From CAZDKK01 sp964603725 (GTDB lineage: Bacteria; Eisenbacteria; RBG-16-71-46; CAIMUX01; WJJG01): 64,000 nt of DNA. The notes under the pieces are model-generated. The model did not search any database. It saw nothing but the letters and a program-made list of their open reading frames with translations, and was not told the DNA's origin. Each line of letters starts with the position of its first letter. The stretch's first letter is position 1. The stretch lies in NCBI GenBank assembly GCA_964603725.1, contig CAZRWW010000002.1:84550-148549 (forward strand), given 5' to 3'. Shown here in pieces: positions 9,284 through 19,148 of the stretch. A program made the translations under genes and the position numbers.

Positions 9284-9716
9284 ACGGCCCCCTGCCCGGC
9301 AGCCGGCGCTTCCGGGACCCAAGCAATGAGGTTGTCGCCCGGCAGGGACCGTAGCAAGCCGCCGGCCGGGTCACGCTGCCGCACGATGACAAGATGACAT
9401 GCCAGGCTAGCGGAGGACGCCGGCGCCCGCAACCCCCGGACGGGGCCGATCCCGGACGGCTGCCCGGATGCCGCGGCCGGCTGCCCGGCCGGCTTCTCGG
9501 ACGCCTGCCCGGACACCTGCCCGGACGGTCGCCGGGATGCCGCCACCCGCCCCCCGGCAGCTCCCGGGAGCGGCGCGCCGCCGGCGAACGTCCCGGAGCT
9601 GCCGCCCGGTTTTCGGATTGAATTCACCGCGCCCGTCAGGCTCCATTCTCCCGGTCCACGCTCCGGTCCCTCGCTTGGAGGCCGGGGTCGCTCGGGGGGG
9701 TGCTCAGAGGACAGGC
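9284..9716. other. Divergent spacer between the helicase gene and ligA
   Basis: About 430 bases between two divergently transcribed genes; both promoters should lie here. From roughly 9447 to 9540 it contains a degenerate repeat of about 12 bp built on GGACRCCTGCCC (seven or eight imperfect units). No protein-like reading frame was found. A GAGG ribosome binding site precedes the ligA ATG at 9717. Confidence 0.5.
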
Positions 9717-11870
9717 ATGACCGGGCCCAATTCGCCGGCAGCGCGCGTGGCGGCGCTGCGGCAGTCGATCCGCCATCACAACCGTCGCTACTACGTCGAC
9801 GGCGAGCCACAGATCAGCGACCGCGAGTACGATGCCCTGGTGCGCGAGCTCGAGGCGCTCGAGCGCGCGCACCCCGAGCTGGACGATCCCGACAGCCCCA
9901 CGCACCGCGTGGGCGGCGAGCCCCTGGAGGGCTTCGCCACGGTTCTGCACCGCGTGCCGATGCTGAGCCTGCAGAACACATACGACGAGGCGGAGGTGCG
10001 CGAGTTCGACGCCCGGGTGCGCCGACTGCTCGACCTCGCTCGTTCGCCCGCCTACGTGGTCGAGCTGAAGATCGACGGCATCGCCATCGCCCTGCACTAC
10101 GAGAGGGGCCGCTTCGTGCGCGGCGTGACGCGCGGCGACGGCACGCGGGGCGACGACGTGACGGCCAACCTGCGCACCGTGCGTAGCCTGCCGCTGATCC
10201 TCGACCCCCCCGACGGTCCGGTCCCCGCCGCGTTGGAAGTGCGCGGGGAGGTCTACTTCCCGCGAGAGGCCTTTCGCCGCCTCAACGCCGAGCGGGAGCG
10301 CGGCGGCCAGAAGCTCTTCGCCAACCCGCGCAATGCCGCGGCCGGCACGCTCAAGCTGCTCGACCCGCGCCAGGTGGCCGAGCGCCCCCTGGCGCTCTTC
10401 GTCTACCAGATCGCCGGCGCCGTGCCCGCTCAGATCGCGACCCATTGGGAGGCGCTCGGCCACCTGCGCCGCCTCGGGCTGCCCGTGAACCCGCACGCGC
10501 GGCGCGTGAACGATATCGAGGAAGCGCTTGGCGTATTCCGTGAGTGGGAGCGCCGCCGTCTCGAGCTCGACTACGACACCGACGGCATGGTGCTCAAGCT
10601 GGACAGCCTAACCCGGCAACGCGACGTGGGGATGACCAGCAAGGCCCCCCGCTGGGGCATCGCCTACAAGTTCGAGACCGAGCGCGCCGTCACGCGCGTG
10701 GTCGACATCTCGCTCCAGGTGGGCCGGACCGGGGCCGTCACCCCGGTGGCCGAGCTCGAGCCGGTCGAGCTGCTCGGCACGGTCGTCAAGCGCGCGACGC
10801 TGCACAACGCGGACGAGATCGACCGCCTCGGGGTGCGGGTCGGCGACATGGTGGCGATCGAGAAGGGCGGCGAGATCATCCCCAAGGTCACGAGCGTGCT
10901 GGTCGAGATGCGGGACGGCTCGGAGCGCCCGTTCACCTTCCCCACCGCGTGTCCGGTCTGCCAGCAGCCCCTGGAACGCACCACCGGTGAGGTGGTCATT
11001 CGCTGCGTCAACGAGCACTGCCCCGCCTTGCTCAAGCGCCAGATCCTGCACTTCGCGGGGCGCGGCGCCATGGACATCACGGGGCTGGGCGATGTGCTGG
11101 TCGAGCAGCTGGTCGACCGCGCGCTCGTGCACGACGTGGCCGGCCTCTATGCGCTCACGGCCCCCGCGCTGGCCGATCTCGAGCGCATGGGCCCCAAGTC
11201 GGCCGCCAACCTCGTCGCCGCCATCGCCGAGGCCCGCACGCGGCCCCTCCACCGCCTCTTCTTCGCGCTCGGCATCCGCCATGTCGGTGCCCATGCGGCC
11301 CGCGTGCTCGCGGCGGCCTACCGCTCCGTCGATGCGCTGGCGGCCGCCCGCGAGGAAGACCTGGCGCAACTCCCCGACATCGGTCCGGTCGTGGCCGCGG
11401 CCATCACCCACTACTTTGCGCAGCCGGCCAGCCGCCGCCTGCTCGCCAGGCTGCAGGCCGGCGGCGTGGCGCTGGCCGCGCCGGCCGAGACGGCCGGCGG
11501 CCTGCAACCCGGCGGTCCGCCATCCGGCGGCCTACCATCAGGCGGTCTGCCATCGGGCGGTCTGCCATCGGGCGGGCCGCCGGGCGTTCCCGCGGCGAGC
11601 ACCGTTCTCGCCGGTCGCACCTTCGTTCTGACCGGAACGCTGCCAGCGCTCTCGCGCGATGAGGCCCGCGCGCTCATCGAGCGCCATGGGGGACGGGTGA
11701 CCGGCTCCGTCAGTCGCAAGACGAGCTTCGTGGTGGCCGGCGCCGACCCCGGCTCCAAGCTCGCGCGCGCCGCGGCGCTGGGCGTCCCGGTGCTGGACGA
11801 AGAAGGCCTTCGCCGCCTGGTTGGCGGCGAAGGCCCGGTGGCGAACTCGTCCGGCGCGCCCGTCCCCTAG
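9717..11870 (+). CDS. ligA: NAD-dependent DNA ligase LigA
   Basis: 717 residues. The Ia domain motif RYYVDGEPQISDREYDALVR is followed by the adenylation domain with the active-site lysine in VVELKIDGIAI (Lys118), then RGDGTRGDDVT. The OB fold, a four-cysteine zinc finger (CPVCQQ...CVNEHCP), helix-hairpin-helix motifs and a C-terminal BRCT domain (GRTFVLTGTLPALSRDEARA) complete the standard order. It seals nicks in replication and repair. Between the HhH and BRCT domains a Gly/Pro/Ser linker is built from four 15-bp repeats (11511-11570), unusual for LigA. Start ATG 9717 has GAGG upstream. The TAG stop shares a CTAG with the TAG of the convergent foldase gene, so the two genes overlap by four bases. 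Confidence 0.98.
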   Translation: MTGPNSPAARVAALRQSIRHHNRRYYVDGEPQISDREYDALVRELEALERAHPELDDPDSPTHRVGGEPLEGFATVLHRVPMLSLQNTYDEAEVREFDARVRRLLDLARSPAYVVELKIDGIAIALHYERGRFVRGVTRGDGTRGDDVTANLRTVRSLPLILDPPDGPVPAALEVRGEVYFPREAFRRLNAERERGGQKLFANPRNAAAGTLKLLDPRQVAERPLALFVYQIAGAVPAQIATHWEALGHLRRLGLPVNPHARRVNDIEEALGVFREWERRRLELDYDTDGMVLKLDSLTRQRDVGMTSKAPRWGIAYKFETERAVTRVVDISLQVGRTGAVTPVAELEPVELLGTVVKRATLHNADEIDRLGVRVGDMVAIEKGGEIIPKVTSVLVEMRDGSERPFTFPTACPVCQQPLERTTGEVVIRCVNEHCPALLKRQILHFAGRGAMDITGLGDVLVEQLVDRALVHDVAGLYALTAPALADLERMGPKSAANLVAAIAEARTRPLHRLFFALGIRHVGAHAARVLAAAYRSVDALAAAREEDLAQLPDIGPVVAAAITHYFAQPASRRLLARLQAGGVALAAPAETAGGLQPGGPPSGGLPSGGLPSGGLPSGGPPGVPAASTVLAGRTFVLTGTLPALSRDEARALIERHGGRVTGSVSRKTSFVVAGADPGSKLARAAALGVPVLDEEGLRRLVGGEGPVANSSGAPVP
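11511..11570 (+). repeat. 15-bp tandem repeat in ligA, four copies
   Basis: Units of the type GGCGGTCTGCCATCG at 11511, 11526, 11541 and 11556, in frame, encode a repeated GGLPS-type pentapeptide in the linker before the BRCT domain. Confidence 0.9.
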
Positions 11871-13606
11871 CGCAGGGCGTTCTCGTTGATCTTCAGGTGA
11901 TAACGCTTCTCGATCTCGCCCAGCGTCGCTGCCAAGCTGTCCTCGAGAATCCTGCGCTGCAGGTCGCGACGCACGAAGGGCGCCGCCGCCTCGAGGGTCA
12001 GTGTGTTGGGCAGCTGGCGGAAGTAGATCTGCAGGATGACCCACTCGTTGCCCAGCTCCTGCGGCTCGGTGGTGGTGGGCGAGCCGTCCGGCTGCGGGGC
12101 GAAGTTGCGCGCCACCTCAGTATACTGCGGGTAGGGTCCCGTGTCGGTCGGATCGAGCTTGGCCTCGAAGGTGACCCGCGCATCCGCCTTGATTGCGCCG
12201 CTGGCCGCCGACGTCCACGGCGTGCCGGCCCGCAGGCTCTCGTAGGTCTGCCAGGCCAGGTCGCGCAGATCGAGGGGGAAGCGCAGGAATCCGTAGCCGA
12301 CGAGGTCCTGCGAGACGTACTCCTGCTCGTGCGCCCGCCAGTAGGACCCCACGTCCGCATCGCTGACCGCATCGCGGTATACGGCCAGGGTCTTGGCATG
12401 GTAGGCGTCCAGGAAGAGCTCGTCGCGCTTGTTGGCCTTGAGCCGCAGGATCTCGGGATCTTCCAGGGCCCCCCGCTTGGTCGCCTCCTCCATGAGCATC
12501 CAGCGCATGAAGCGCCGCTCGATCTGAGTGCGGATCTTGCTCTCGTCCCCGGTCGTCGGCCAGTAGTCCAGATCCACCTTCCAGAGACTCTGCACGAAGT
12601 CCCCGATGGTCATCACGCCGCCCGACCAGCGCACGAGGGGCAGGGCTCGCTCGGCCGGCGAAAAGCGGTGCAGGGGCGGCTTCAAGAGCTGGAAGTCCGG
12701 CTGAACGCCCTGCTCCGGAAGCTTGCCGAGCGAGTCGTGCATGGCCGTGAAGTGCAGCAGGAGCGGGCCGATGTTCTCGTCGACGATCTCCATGGCGTAG
12801 TCGCGCTTCATGCCCTCGATCAGCTCCTGCATCTTCCTGGAGCGGTAGCCCATGTCCGCGAGCTTCTCGGCGTCGGCCCGCGCCTCGGAGGCCTCCCGCG
12901 TGCGGATGCCGCCGAGCTGCAGGACGTGCCATCCCCAGCGCGTCGTCTCCACCGGGCCGCCGATCTGGCCCTCGGTCGAGAGGTCGTCATAGAGCATCGC
13001 CCCGATTTCGGGCGCGAGCTGAGGCCGGCTGACCCAGCCGACGTCCGCGTAGAGCGCCTCCCCGGTGTCCATGTGCTGGGCGGCATACTCGTTGGCGATC
13101 GTGGCGAAATCGGCGCCCGGTTGACTGACCTTGCCGTAGATCTCCTGAGCCAGTTCCTGCTTGCGGCAGAGCACATGGCGCAGGTAGCGCTCCTGGGTCA
13201 TCTCATTGGCGAGCGAATCAACATAGGCCGCGGGTATCTCGACTGCCGCTCTGACCTTGGGCCAGAAGACGGACTGCACCGTCTTCTCGAGCCAGCGATC
13301 GAAGCCTATTGTCTCGCGCAGGGGCAGCTCGCCGTTCATCATGTCCTGCGCGTTGCGGACGAGTAGCTCCTTCTTCGCCATGAGCTCGGCGAAGGCCTTG
13401 CGGTCGCTGAAGTTGGCCTGGCGCCACTGGTCTTCGCCCTTGAGTCGATCGTAGGAGGCCACGAGTTGCGACAGGGTCACTGTCCGTCCGTCCAGGGAGA
13501 CCACCACGGGGTCCTTCTCCTTGCGGCCGCAGCCGGAGGCCAGCAGCGCCCAGAGAAGTGCCAAGCCCGCCAGGGCCCCCAAGACCATCCGTCCTGCTTT
13601 GACCAT
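11867..13606 (-). CDS. PpiC/SurA-type peptidyl-prolyl isomerase lipoprotein
   Basis: 579 residues. The N-terminus is a lipoprotein signal (VLGALAGLALLWALLASGC, lipobox ASGC), so it should be anchored in the periplasm. A SurA_N-like helical region follows, then a parvulin core (ERYLRHVLCRKQELAQEIYG, ADFATIANEYAAQHMDTGEA, GDVGWVSR-like DVGWVSRPQLAPEIG, TRWGWHVLQLGG). The C-terminal half has no clear domain but looks like a second chaperone lobe. Such proteins escort or isomerise outer-membrane proteins; its place after an Omp85 gene and a giant barrel gene fits that. Start ATG 13606 has GGGTGGGGA upstream; longer starts would bury the signal peptide. Its stop overlaps the ligA stop. Confidence 0.85.
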   Translation of the reverse strand: MVKAGRMVLGALAGLALLWALLASGCGRKEKDPVVVSLDGRTVTLSQLVASYDRLKGEDQWRQANFSDRKAFAELMAKKELLVRNAQDMMNGELPLRETIGFDRWLEKTVQSVFWPKVRAAVEIPAAYVDSLANEMTQERYLRHVLCRKQELAQEIYGKVSQPGADFATIANEYAAQHMDTGEALYADVGWVSRPQLAPEIGAMLYDDLSTEGQIGGPVETTRWGWHVLQLGGIRTREASEARADAEKLADMGYRSRKMQELIEGMKRDYAMEIVDENIGPLLLHFTAMHDSLGKLPEQGVQPDFQLLKPPLHRFSPAERALPLVRWSGGVMTIGDFVQSLWKVDLDYWPTTGDESKIRTQIERRFMRWMLMEEATKRGALEDPEILRLKANKRDELFLDAYHAKTLAVYRDAVSDADVGSYWRAHEQEYVSQDLVGYGFLRFPLDLRDLAWQTYESLRAGTPWTSAASGAIKADARVTFEAKLDPTDTGPYPQYTEVARNFAPQPDGSPTTTEPQELGNEWVILQIYFRQLPNTLTLEAAAPFVRRDLQRRILEDSLAATLGEIEKRYHLKINENALR

Positions 13607-13769
13607 GGATCCCCACCCTTTCAGATTCCGGCAAACCGGCCGACCGGACCCGCCTGGTGGCCCGCGGCCGCTTTGGCCCACGTTCCAGTGAATCCCGGCT
13701 GTGAGGCAGCCGAAGCGCTGAGTTTAACCTGCCGGGCCCCCCCCAGGCAACCGCACCCTGCCCGCGGCC

Positions 13770-15659
13770 CTAGAACCGGCTGATCAGCCCGAAGTGGATC
13801 CGGCCCTTCCACACCGGCTCTCCGCCCGGCACGGCGTAGTCGAGGCGCAAGTCGCCCGCCCGCGCCGGGGCCTGGAGCCCCAGGCCCGCGGCCCAGCGGA
13901 ACACGTCGCCGGCCCCGGCTCCGAAGACGCCGGCCGGGCCCGGGCGCCACTCGCGCAACCATCCCACGTCGAGCAGCACGTAGAGGCGCGTGCCGGCCGG
14001 GGAAGCCGCCGGGCCCAGCTCCGCTCGCTGCACCAGACAGCGGGTCGCCCGATATGCGGTCTCGAAGTAGCCGCGCAGGGAAGACGCGCCCCCCACCGAG
14101 AGCGCATCGCCGCGCAGCACGCTGTCGGCCCCCGCCACCAATCCCGCCTGCTCCTCGATCAACAGCATCAGGCCCCGCCCGGAAACCCACCCTCGCACAC
14201 GGGCCTCGGCGTGGTGCAGCCTCTCGCCAGCATCGCGCGTGCCGGCCAGATCGAGCTCCAGCTCCCACCCGCGCGTCGCGCGGCCGGCGAAGGCATCGTG
14301 GCGGCCGACCCCGAACCGGGCCGTCTGGCGCCGGCGGTCCTCCTCGGTCGCGCCTCCCAGGACCAGGCGCCGCCAGCTCCATCCGGCCCGCACGGTCCAA
14401 CCCACGCCGGCCGGCATCCCGAGCTGAAGCCCCCAGCTCGTCTCGGCGTAGAGCGTGTCCTCGAGCACGTGAGTCAGCTCCAGGTCGGCGGACAGGGGCA
14501 ATCGCCACACGTAGGGCTCGCGCCAGGCCAGCTCGAAGCGGCTCTCACGCTCGCGCTGCGCCCGCCACAAGACGCGCGTGCGGCGGCCCGTGCCGAAGAG
14601 GTTGCCCAGCTCGAGGTTCACGAATCCCGACACATTGCCGCTCTGGCCGCTGTAGCCGACCAGTCCCGCGAAGCTGCTCACCCGGCGTTCGCGCAACCGG
14701 TAGAGGAGATCGACCCGCAGGCTGTCCGCCCGCGGGTCGACTCCGGGAGGCCGCACCAGCAGCGGCCCCTCGACGTCATCGAACAGGCCGGAGCCGAGCA
14801 GCGCGGCGCGGGCCGCCGTCCACCGGCTGTGGCGATACGCTTCTTCGCCCCGCCAAGCCAGGAGCCGCAGCAAGTAGCCCCGCCGCGTGACACGATTGCC
14901 CTCGAAGCGCAGGCCGCTGAGGCGCACGTGCGGCCCGGGGTGCGCTGTGAGCGACACGCCGAGCAGCGCGCCATCCACGCGGGCGCTCGGCTGCACGCGC
15001 CCCAGGGGATGGCCGGCCTCGGCCCACCGCGCCAGGACGTCCTCCACCTCGGCGGCCACCTCCTCCCCCGGCGACGTCTTGACCGGCCAGGGAAGCTCCT
15101 CGTCCGGGGGCACTCTCGGGCGCGCGGGCGCATCGGCCGGTGCGCCCCGGCCCGCCGCGGCCGCGCCATCGGGGGTCCCGGGACCGGCCGCTCTCTCGGG
15201 GCCAGCCGCGGTCCCGGGGCCCGTCGCTCTCTCGAGGCCGGCCGCGGTGTCGGGGCCGGCAGTCGGGCGGCACTGCGGGCAGGACCACACGACGCGGTAC
15301 CCTTCGAGGGGTGGTCCCGGGTCGAGCGTCCAGCCGGCTGCCTCGCCGGGGCACAGCCGCGCCGCGAAGAAACCCCGCCGCGCCAGCTCCTCCAGCCGCG
15401 CCGGTGCGACATCTGTCCGCCCCACCTGAGCCGCCGCCCAGGCCCGCCGGTCGGCCAGCGAGGCGACCCCCGCGGCGGTGTCGGCGACGCGCGTCTCGGG
15501 TCCCGGGCGCGGGCCGCGCGAGCACCCGCCGAAAGCCAGGAGCGCCGCGACCAGCCCGCCGCGCGCGAGAAGCGCCGCGACCAGCCCGCCGCGCGCGAGA
15601 AGCGCCCGCGGGCCGACGGCCGCGCCCGCGACGCCGGCGAATGTTCGTCCGCCCGTCAT
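13770..15659 (-). CDS. Omp85-family outer-membrane protein with lipoprotein-like N-terminus (BamA/TamA/TamL-like)
   Basis: 629 residues. The C-terminal half is an Omp85 barrel: conserved SGNVSGFVNLELGNLFGTGR, REPYVWRLPLSADLEL, the lid-loop motif SSLRGYFETAYRATRC (the VRGF/Y element) and a terminal strand ending in Arg-Phe. At least one POTRA-like module (VRLSGLRFEGNRVTRRGYLL...) precedes it. The N-terminus is hydrophobic and ends in AFGGCSRG, a plausible though imperfect lipobox, as in the TamL lipoproteins of Bacteroidetes. A 30-bp tandem duplication (15541-15600) lengthens its hydrophobic core. A Gly/Ala/Pro-rich insert with a pair of cysteines (WSCPQCR) lies around residues 95-160. It would insert or translocate outer-membrane proteins. 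Start ATG 15659 has AGGA upstream; ATG 15677 is the alternative. Confidence 0.85.
   Translation of the reverse strand: MTGGRTFAGVAGAAVGPRALLARGGLVAALLARGGLVAALLAFGGCSRGPRPGPETRVADTAAGVASLADRRAWAAAQVGRTDVAPARLEELARRGFFAARLCPGEAAGWTLDPGPPLEGYRVVWSCPQCRPTAGPDTAAGLERATGPGTAAGPERAAGPGTPDGAAAAGRGAPADAPARPRVPPDEELPWPVKTSPGEEVAAEVEDVLARWAEAGHPLGRVQPSARVDGALLGVSLTAHPGPHVRLSGLRFEGNRVTRRGYLLRLLAWRGEEAYRHSRWTAARAALLGSGLFDDVEGPLLVRPPGVDPRADSLRVDLLYRLRERRVSSFAGLVGYSGQSGNVSGFVNLELGNLFGTGRRTRVLWRAQRERESRFELAWREPYVWRLPLSADLELTHVLEDTLYAETSWGLQLGMPAGVGWTVRAGWSWRRLVLGGATEEDRRRQTARFGVGRHDAFAGRATRGWELELDLAGTRDAGERLHHAEARVRGWVSGRGLMLLIEEQAGLVAGADSVLRGDALSVGGASSLRGYFETAYRATRCLVQRAELGPAASPAGTRLYVLLDVGWLREWRPGPAGVFGAGAGDVFRWAAGLGLQAPARAGDLRLDYAVPGGEPVWKGRIHFGLISRF
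15541..15600. repeat. Exact 30-bp tandem duplication in the signal peptide of the Omp85 gene
   Basis: The 30 bp at 15541-15570 are repeated exactly at 15571-15600. In frame they encode LLARGGLVAA twice, followed by a third related LLAFGG, and make up most of the hydrophobic core of the signal peptide. Confidence 0.97.
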
Positions 15660-15749
15660 GCCGTCCTGCCTGCTCATCCCAACCGATGTCCGCCGCGCAA
15701 ACCCGCCGCGCCGCCGCGCCGGCGCGCGGCCGCTCCGCTTGAAGAGTCC

Positions 15750-18700
15750 CTAGAAGAACGCCCGCGCTTCCATCGTCCCCGTCACCACGGTCTGTCGCCC
15801 CTCGCGGCGATCGACGCGCAGCGACAGGCTCGTCACGACGATGTTCCACGGCCGCACGGAGCCGTTGACCCCCAACCGCCAACCCGGTCGCTCCATGACA
15901 AAGCCCGCGGCCGGCAAGTCGTCGCCCCGCCCCCAGAGCCTCTCGATGCTCAGCTCGGCGCGGCCCCGGCCGGTGAAGTCGGCGACAGACCCCACCCAGC
16001 TCTTGAGCTCCTCGCGCCGCTGATCGCCGGGTCGAAAGTCGTCGCGGGCCACCCGGCTCCCGAGTCGGGCCGACAGGAAGTCGACGAATCGCCAGGTGAC
16101 CTCGAGCTCGGCCCGCCGGCGCCGGCGCTGATCCTCGCCCGGGCCGGCGCCGGTTGTCTCCTGGAGCGTCGCCAGCGCCTCGCGCTCACGCCCGAGCTCG
16201 ACGGTGAGCTGGAGCCTGGTTCGTGCGCTCCAGCGCATCTCGAGCTCCTGGACCGACGTGCTGCGCCGGCGAGTGAAACCGCTCGCGCTGCGCTGCGTGG
16301 CGCGACCCTGCTCGATGCGCAGCCGCGGCGCCGGCGCTCGCGGCGCCCCCTGCCACGCCAGCTCACCCCACCAGGTGCCGTTGTGGTCCGTGGCCGGCGC
16401 ATCGCCCGTGACGATCCCCTCCGGCCCGGCCAGCAGGGCCTTGACGCTCGCGGGCGTTCGCAGCCGGGTCCGGCCGTAGAGCGACACGTCGAGCCCCGCC
16501 AGCGCCGCGCTGTCGCCCGCCAGGGCCGCGACCGGCCGGCCGCTCAAGCGCACGGCGGTGTCCAGACGGCTCTCGAGACGACTCGAGTCGCCCTCGGCAT
16601 AGAAGACCTCGTGGTCGCCGACGCCGACGTAACGGCCGGTGCTGTCATAGTGACCGCCGCCTGGGCCGGTGTAGACGAGCCGCTCACCGAGCAACCGCGC
16701 CTCTTCGGTGGTGAGATTGCCACGCCACTCGCCGACGAACAGCCGCGTGCCGACCTTGTGCGAGGCGGTCCAGTCGGCCAGATCGGAACGGTTGCGCAGG
16801 TGGCCGGTCGCGTCCCAGGCGCTCGTGCGCGCCACCAGAAGATGCCCCAGACTGCGCTCCCCCGCCACCTCGGCCTCCGCCTGGTCGAGCCGCACGCGTC
16901 CCTGGGACCGCCGGCCCTGCGCTGCCCGCTCGTAGTCGCGGCGCAACCGGGAGACCAAGTTCACCCGGCCCCAGGGCACGAGCTGACCCGATCCCAGCCG
17001 CAGCGTGTAGGCCTCGTAGGCGCGCCCCGTCGTCGCCTCCGCGGCACCGCGCCGCAGATCCTCGGACTCCAACGTGCCCTCCGCCTCCAGGCCCCCGAAC
17101 CAGCCCAGACGTCCCTCCCAGCGCTCCTCCCGGCCCGCCTCGCCGCGCAGGCGCGAGCGGCCCAGCCAGGCCTCGCCCAGCGCCCGCAGCCGGCCGGAGC
17201 GCTCGGCGCGCAGGTGCCACCGGCGGCCGCTGAACCCGCGCGGCGAGTCCAGCCCCTCCCACTCGGCCAACAGGTTCGCCCCATACCCGGGACGCAGGCT
17301 CAGGCCGGCCGCGCCGCGCTGGTCGCGGCCATCGAGCAGGCCGGCCGGGACGTTCCAGCGCCGGTTGTAGAAGGGCGGATCGAGAGTCTCGGGCGCGTTG
17401 AAGCGCTGGCCGACGCCGCGGAAGCGCCCGTGCAGCGTGATCCGGCTGCCGGCTCTCCCCAGCAGGTCCCCCAGCCTCCAGATCCCATTCGCGCTCAGCG
17501 CGCCGCCGCCGTTGTCGTCGTCGTCGCGGCGCGACAGCACGTTGCGATCCAGCCAGGAGGCGGCCGCCTCGGCGCTCAGCGACAGGCCCCCGCCCACGCG
17601 CCCGCCGCCCTTCACCCCGACGACATCGAGCTGGCCGGGCAGGTAGAGCTTGCGCCCCGGCAGGAAATCAGCCTTGCGGCGGCCCGCGTAGACGTAGATC
17701 GTGTCGCCCGCTGCCAGAGTGGAATCGCGGTAGTCGCCCTCGTCGCGCCCCACGTTCACGAAGGTGACCTCGTACGATCCGCGGTACGCACCGGCGGCAT
17801 CGCGGCCCAAATAGACGAAGATCGGCGCCTCGAGCGTGTCGGCTTCCACGAGCTCATAGGGACCTCGCCCGGCCCCGACCCGATTCACGCCGCCCTCCAT
17901 CCCCGCGGTGACCGAGTCGCCCGCCGCTCTCAGGATCGCCCGCTCCGCGCCGGTCAGGGCGAGCGTCGGCGAGCTGTTGGGATCGTCGTGCTCGTGGACC
18001 CAGGCGAGCGCGATGTGGGCGGCGCTGTCCCCGGCGGCGGAATCGAGCGCGTAGTAGCCGCGGTCGAAGACGCCCTGGCGCACCTGATACTCCACCCGCA
18101 CCTCGCTGCGCGAGGTGATGGGATTGCGCGCCGTGAAGTAGATCTGACCGGTCGAGTAGTCGACCGTGTAGTCGCTGTCGGCGCCGCGCTCGAGCCGCCG
18201 GCCGTCCAGCCACACGCGCTCGCTGCCGGCGATCATCAGGGCCTCTTCGCCGGGCCGGCTCGCGATCAGCCGATAGGGGCCCTGCCGCCCGTCCTGCCCG
18301 AAGAACTCCGTGGTCGCGTAGCGTCCCGTGCCGCGTCCCAACGCGCCCGTCGCCGCCGCGCCGCGCTGCGGCCCCGCGCGCGCGCGCAGCCCCTGCAGCT
18401 CGCGCCGGTGGGCCAGCAGCGGGATCGCGCTCTGCTGCACCGTGAGATCGCCCAGATCGAGCGCGCCCCAGGGGGAAGTGATCGAGATCAGCACCTTGTC
18501 CAGGTCGGCCAGCTCCGCGGTCGTGCCCTCCGGTTGCAGGGGCAGGTTGCGGTCGGTGAGCACCGCGCTCACCTCGACGCGCTCGGCGAGCTGACCGCGA
18601 ATGGTGAGGTCGAGCGACTGGGTGAGATTCACGTCCGTGCGGTTGCCGAATTCGATCGACACGGTCTTGCTGCCGCCCACCTCGAGCTGCGCCCCGGCGG

Positions 18701-19148
18701 GCAGGACGCGCCGCGCCCGCGCCTCGGACTCCGCGGGCTCGCCCGCCGGCGACGCGGGCGTCTCCCCGGCCGCCCCGGCGATCACGCGCCCCGGTCCGCG
18801 CCATTCGCTGGCCAGACTCACCGGCACGAAGCGATAGCGGGCGATGAGCGGGGGTTCGATCGGCGGTTCCGGACCGATCCAGACGAGCCGGCCTCTGACC
18901 GCGTCCAGCAGATAGTCCTTGCCCGGCCGGAAGACGACGCTGTCCTGGCTGATCGTGAAGTGCTCGCGGTCGATGAACCGGTGCGCCAGCTCGAGCGTGT
19001 CGCCGGGCGCGGGCTGGGTGAGCGCCACCTGCGCCTCGCCGACGCGCAGGCAGTCGGTCGCGCCCCACGCCGGGCCCGCGACCAGCCATAGCGCCAGCGC
19101 CGCGCCGACGCGCGGCCACGAACCCCTAGGGTCGGCTCCCCGGTCCAC
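15750..19148 (-). CDS. Large surface/outer-membrane beta-barrel protein of unknown function
   Basis: 1132 residues with an N-terminal signal peptide (RVGAALALWLVAGPAWGA). A domain around residues 145-250 contains SKTVSIEFGNRTDVNLTQSL and LPLQPEGTTAELADLDKVLI. It is followed by a module with ADSDYTVDYSTGQIYFTARN, a pattern seen in surface-exposed proteins of FCB-group bacteria. The C-terminal 550 residues alternate Trp/Arg/Leu strands like an outer-membrane barrel and end in Phe-Phe. It vaguely recalls the SprA translocon of type IX secretion in organisation, but it is much shorter and I cannot assign it to that family. The GTG start at 19148 overlaps the NHL gene by 23 bases, and the Omp85 gene follows, so they are probably co-expressed. 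Confidence 0.7.
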   Translation of the reverse strand: MDRGADPRGSWPRVGAALALWLVAGPAWGATDCLRVGEAQVALTQPAPGDTLELAHRFIDREHFTISQDSVVFRPGKDYLLDAVRGRLVWIGPEPPIEPPLIARYRFVPVSLASEWRGPGRVIAGAAGETPASPAGEPAESEARARRVLPAGAQLEVGGSKTVSIEFGNRTDVNLTQSLDLTIRGQLAERVEVSAVLTDRNLPLQPEGTTAELADLDKVLISITSPWGALDLGDLTVQQSAIPLLAHRRELQGLRARAGPQRGAAATGALGRGTGRYATTEFFGQDGRQGPYRLIASRPGEEALMIAGSERVWLDGRRLERGADSDYTVDYSTGQIYFTARNPITSRSEVRVEYQVRQGVFDRGYYALDSAAGDSAAHIALAWVHEHDDPNSSPTLALTGAERAILRAAGDSVTAGMEGGVNRVGAGRGPYELVEADTLEAPIFVYLGRDAAGAYRGSYEVTFVNVGRDEGDYRDSTLAAGDTIYVYAGRRKADFLPGRKLYLPGQLDVVGVKGGGRVGGGLSLSAEAAASWLDRNVLSRRDDDDNGGGALSANGIWRLGDLLGRAGSRITLHGRFRGVGQRFNAPETLDPPFYNRRWNVPAGLLDGRDQRGAAGLSLRPGYGANLLAEWEGLDSPRGFSGRRWHLRAERSGRLRALGEAWLGRSRLRGEAGREERWEGRLGWFGGLEAEGTLESEDLRRGAAEATTGRAYEAYTLRLGSGQLVPWGRVNLVSRLRRDYERAAQGRRSQGRVRLDQAEAEVAGERSLGHLLVARTSAWDATGHLRNRSDLADWTASHKVGTRLFVGEWRGNLTTEEARLLGERLVYTGPGGGHYDSTGRYVGVGDHEVFYAEGDSSRLESRLDTAVRLSGRPVAALAGDSAALAGLDVSLYGRTRLRTPASVKALLAGPEGIVTGDAPATDHNGTWWGELAWQGAPRAPAPRLRIEQGRATQRSASGFTRRRSTSVQELEMRWSARTRLQLTVELGREREALATLQETTGAGPGEDQRRRRRAELEVTWRFVDFLSARLGSRVARDDFRPGDQRREELKSWVGSVADFTGRGRAELSIERLWGRGDDLPAAGFVMERPGWRLGVNGSVRPWNIVVTSLSLRVDRREGRQTVVTGTMEARAFF

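Noticed and set aside
13794..19091. A plus-strand open frame of more than 1700 codons, and similar giant frames at 1239-3680 and 26550-31304
   Set aside because: They are antisense to well-supported genes. In very GC-rich coding DNA one antisense frame stays open by codon bias; the translations are Arg/Gln/Ala/Pro-rich and show no domain.
15750..19148. SprA/Sov, the type IX translocon
   Set aside because: The protein is about half the expected size and no SprA-specific motif can be confirmed by eye; it stays as an unknown barrel.
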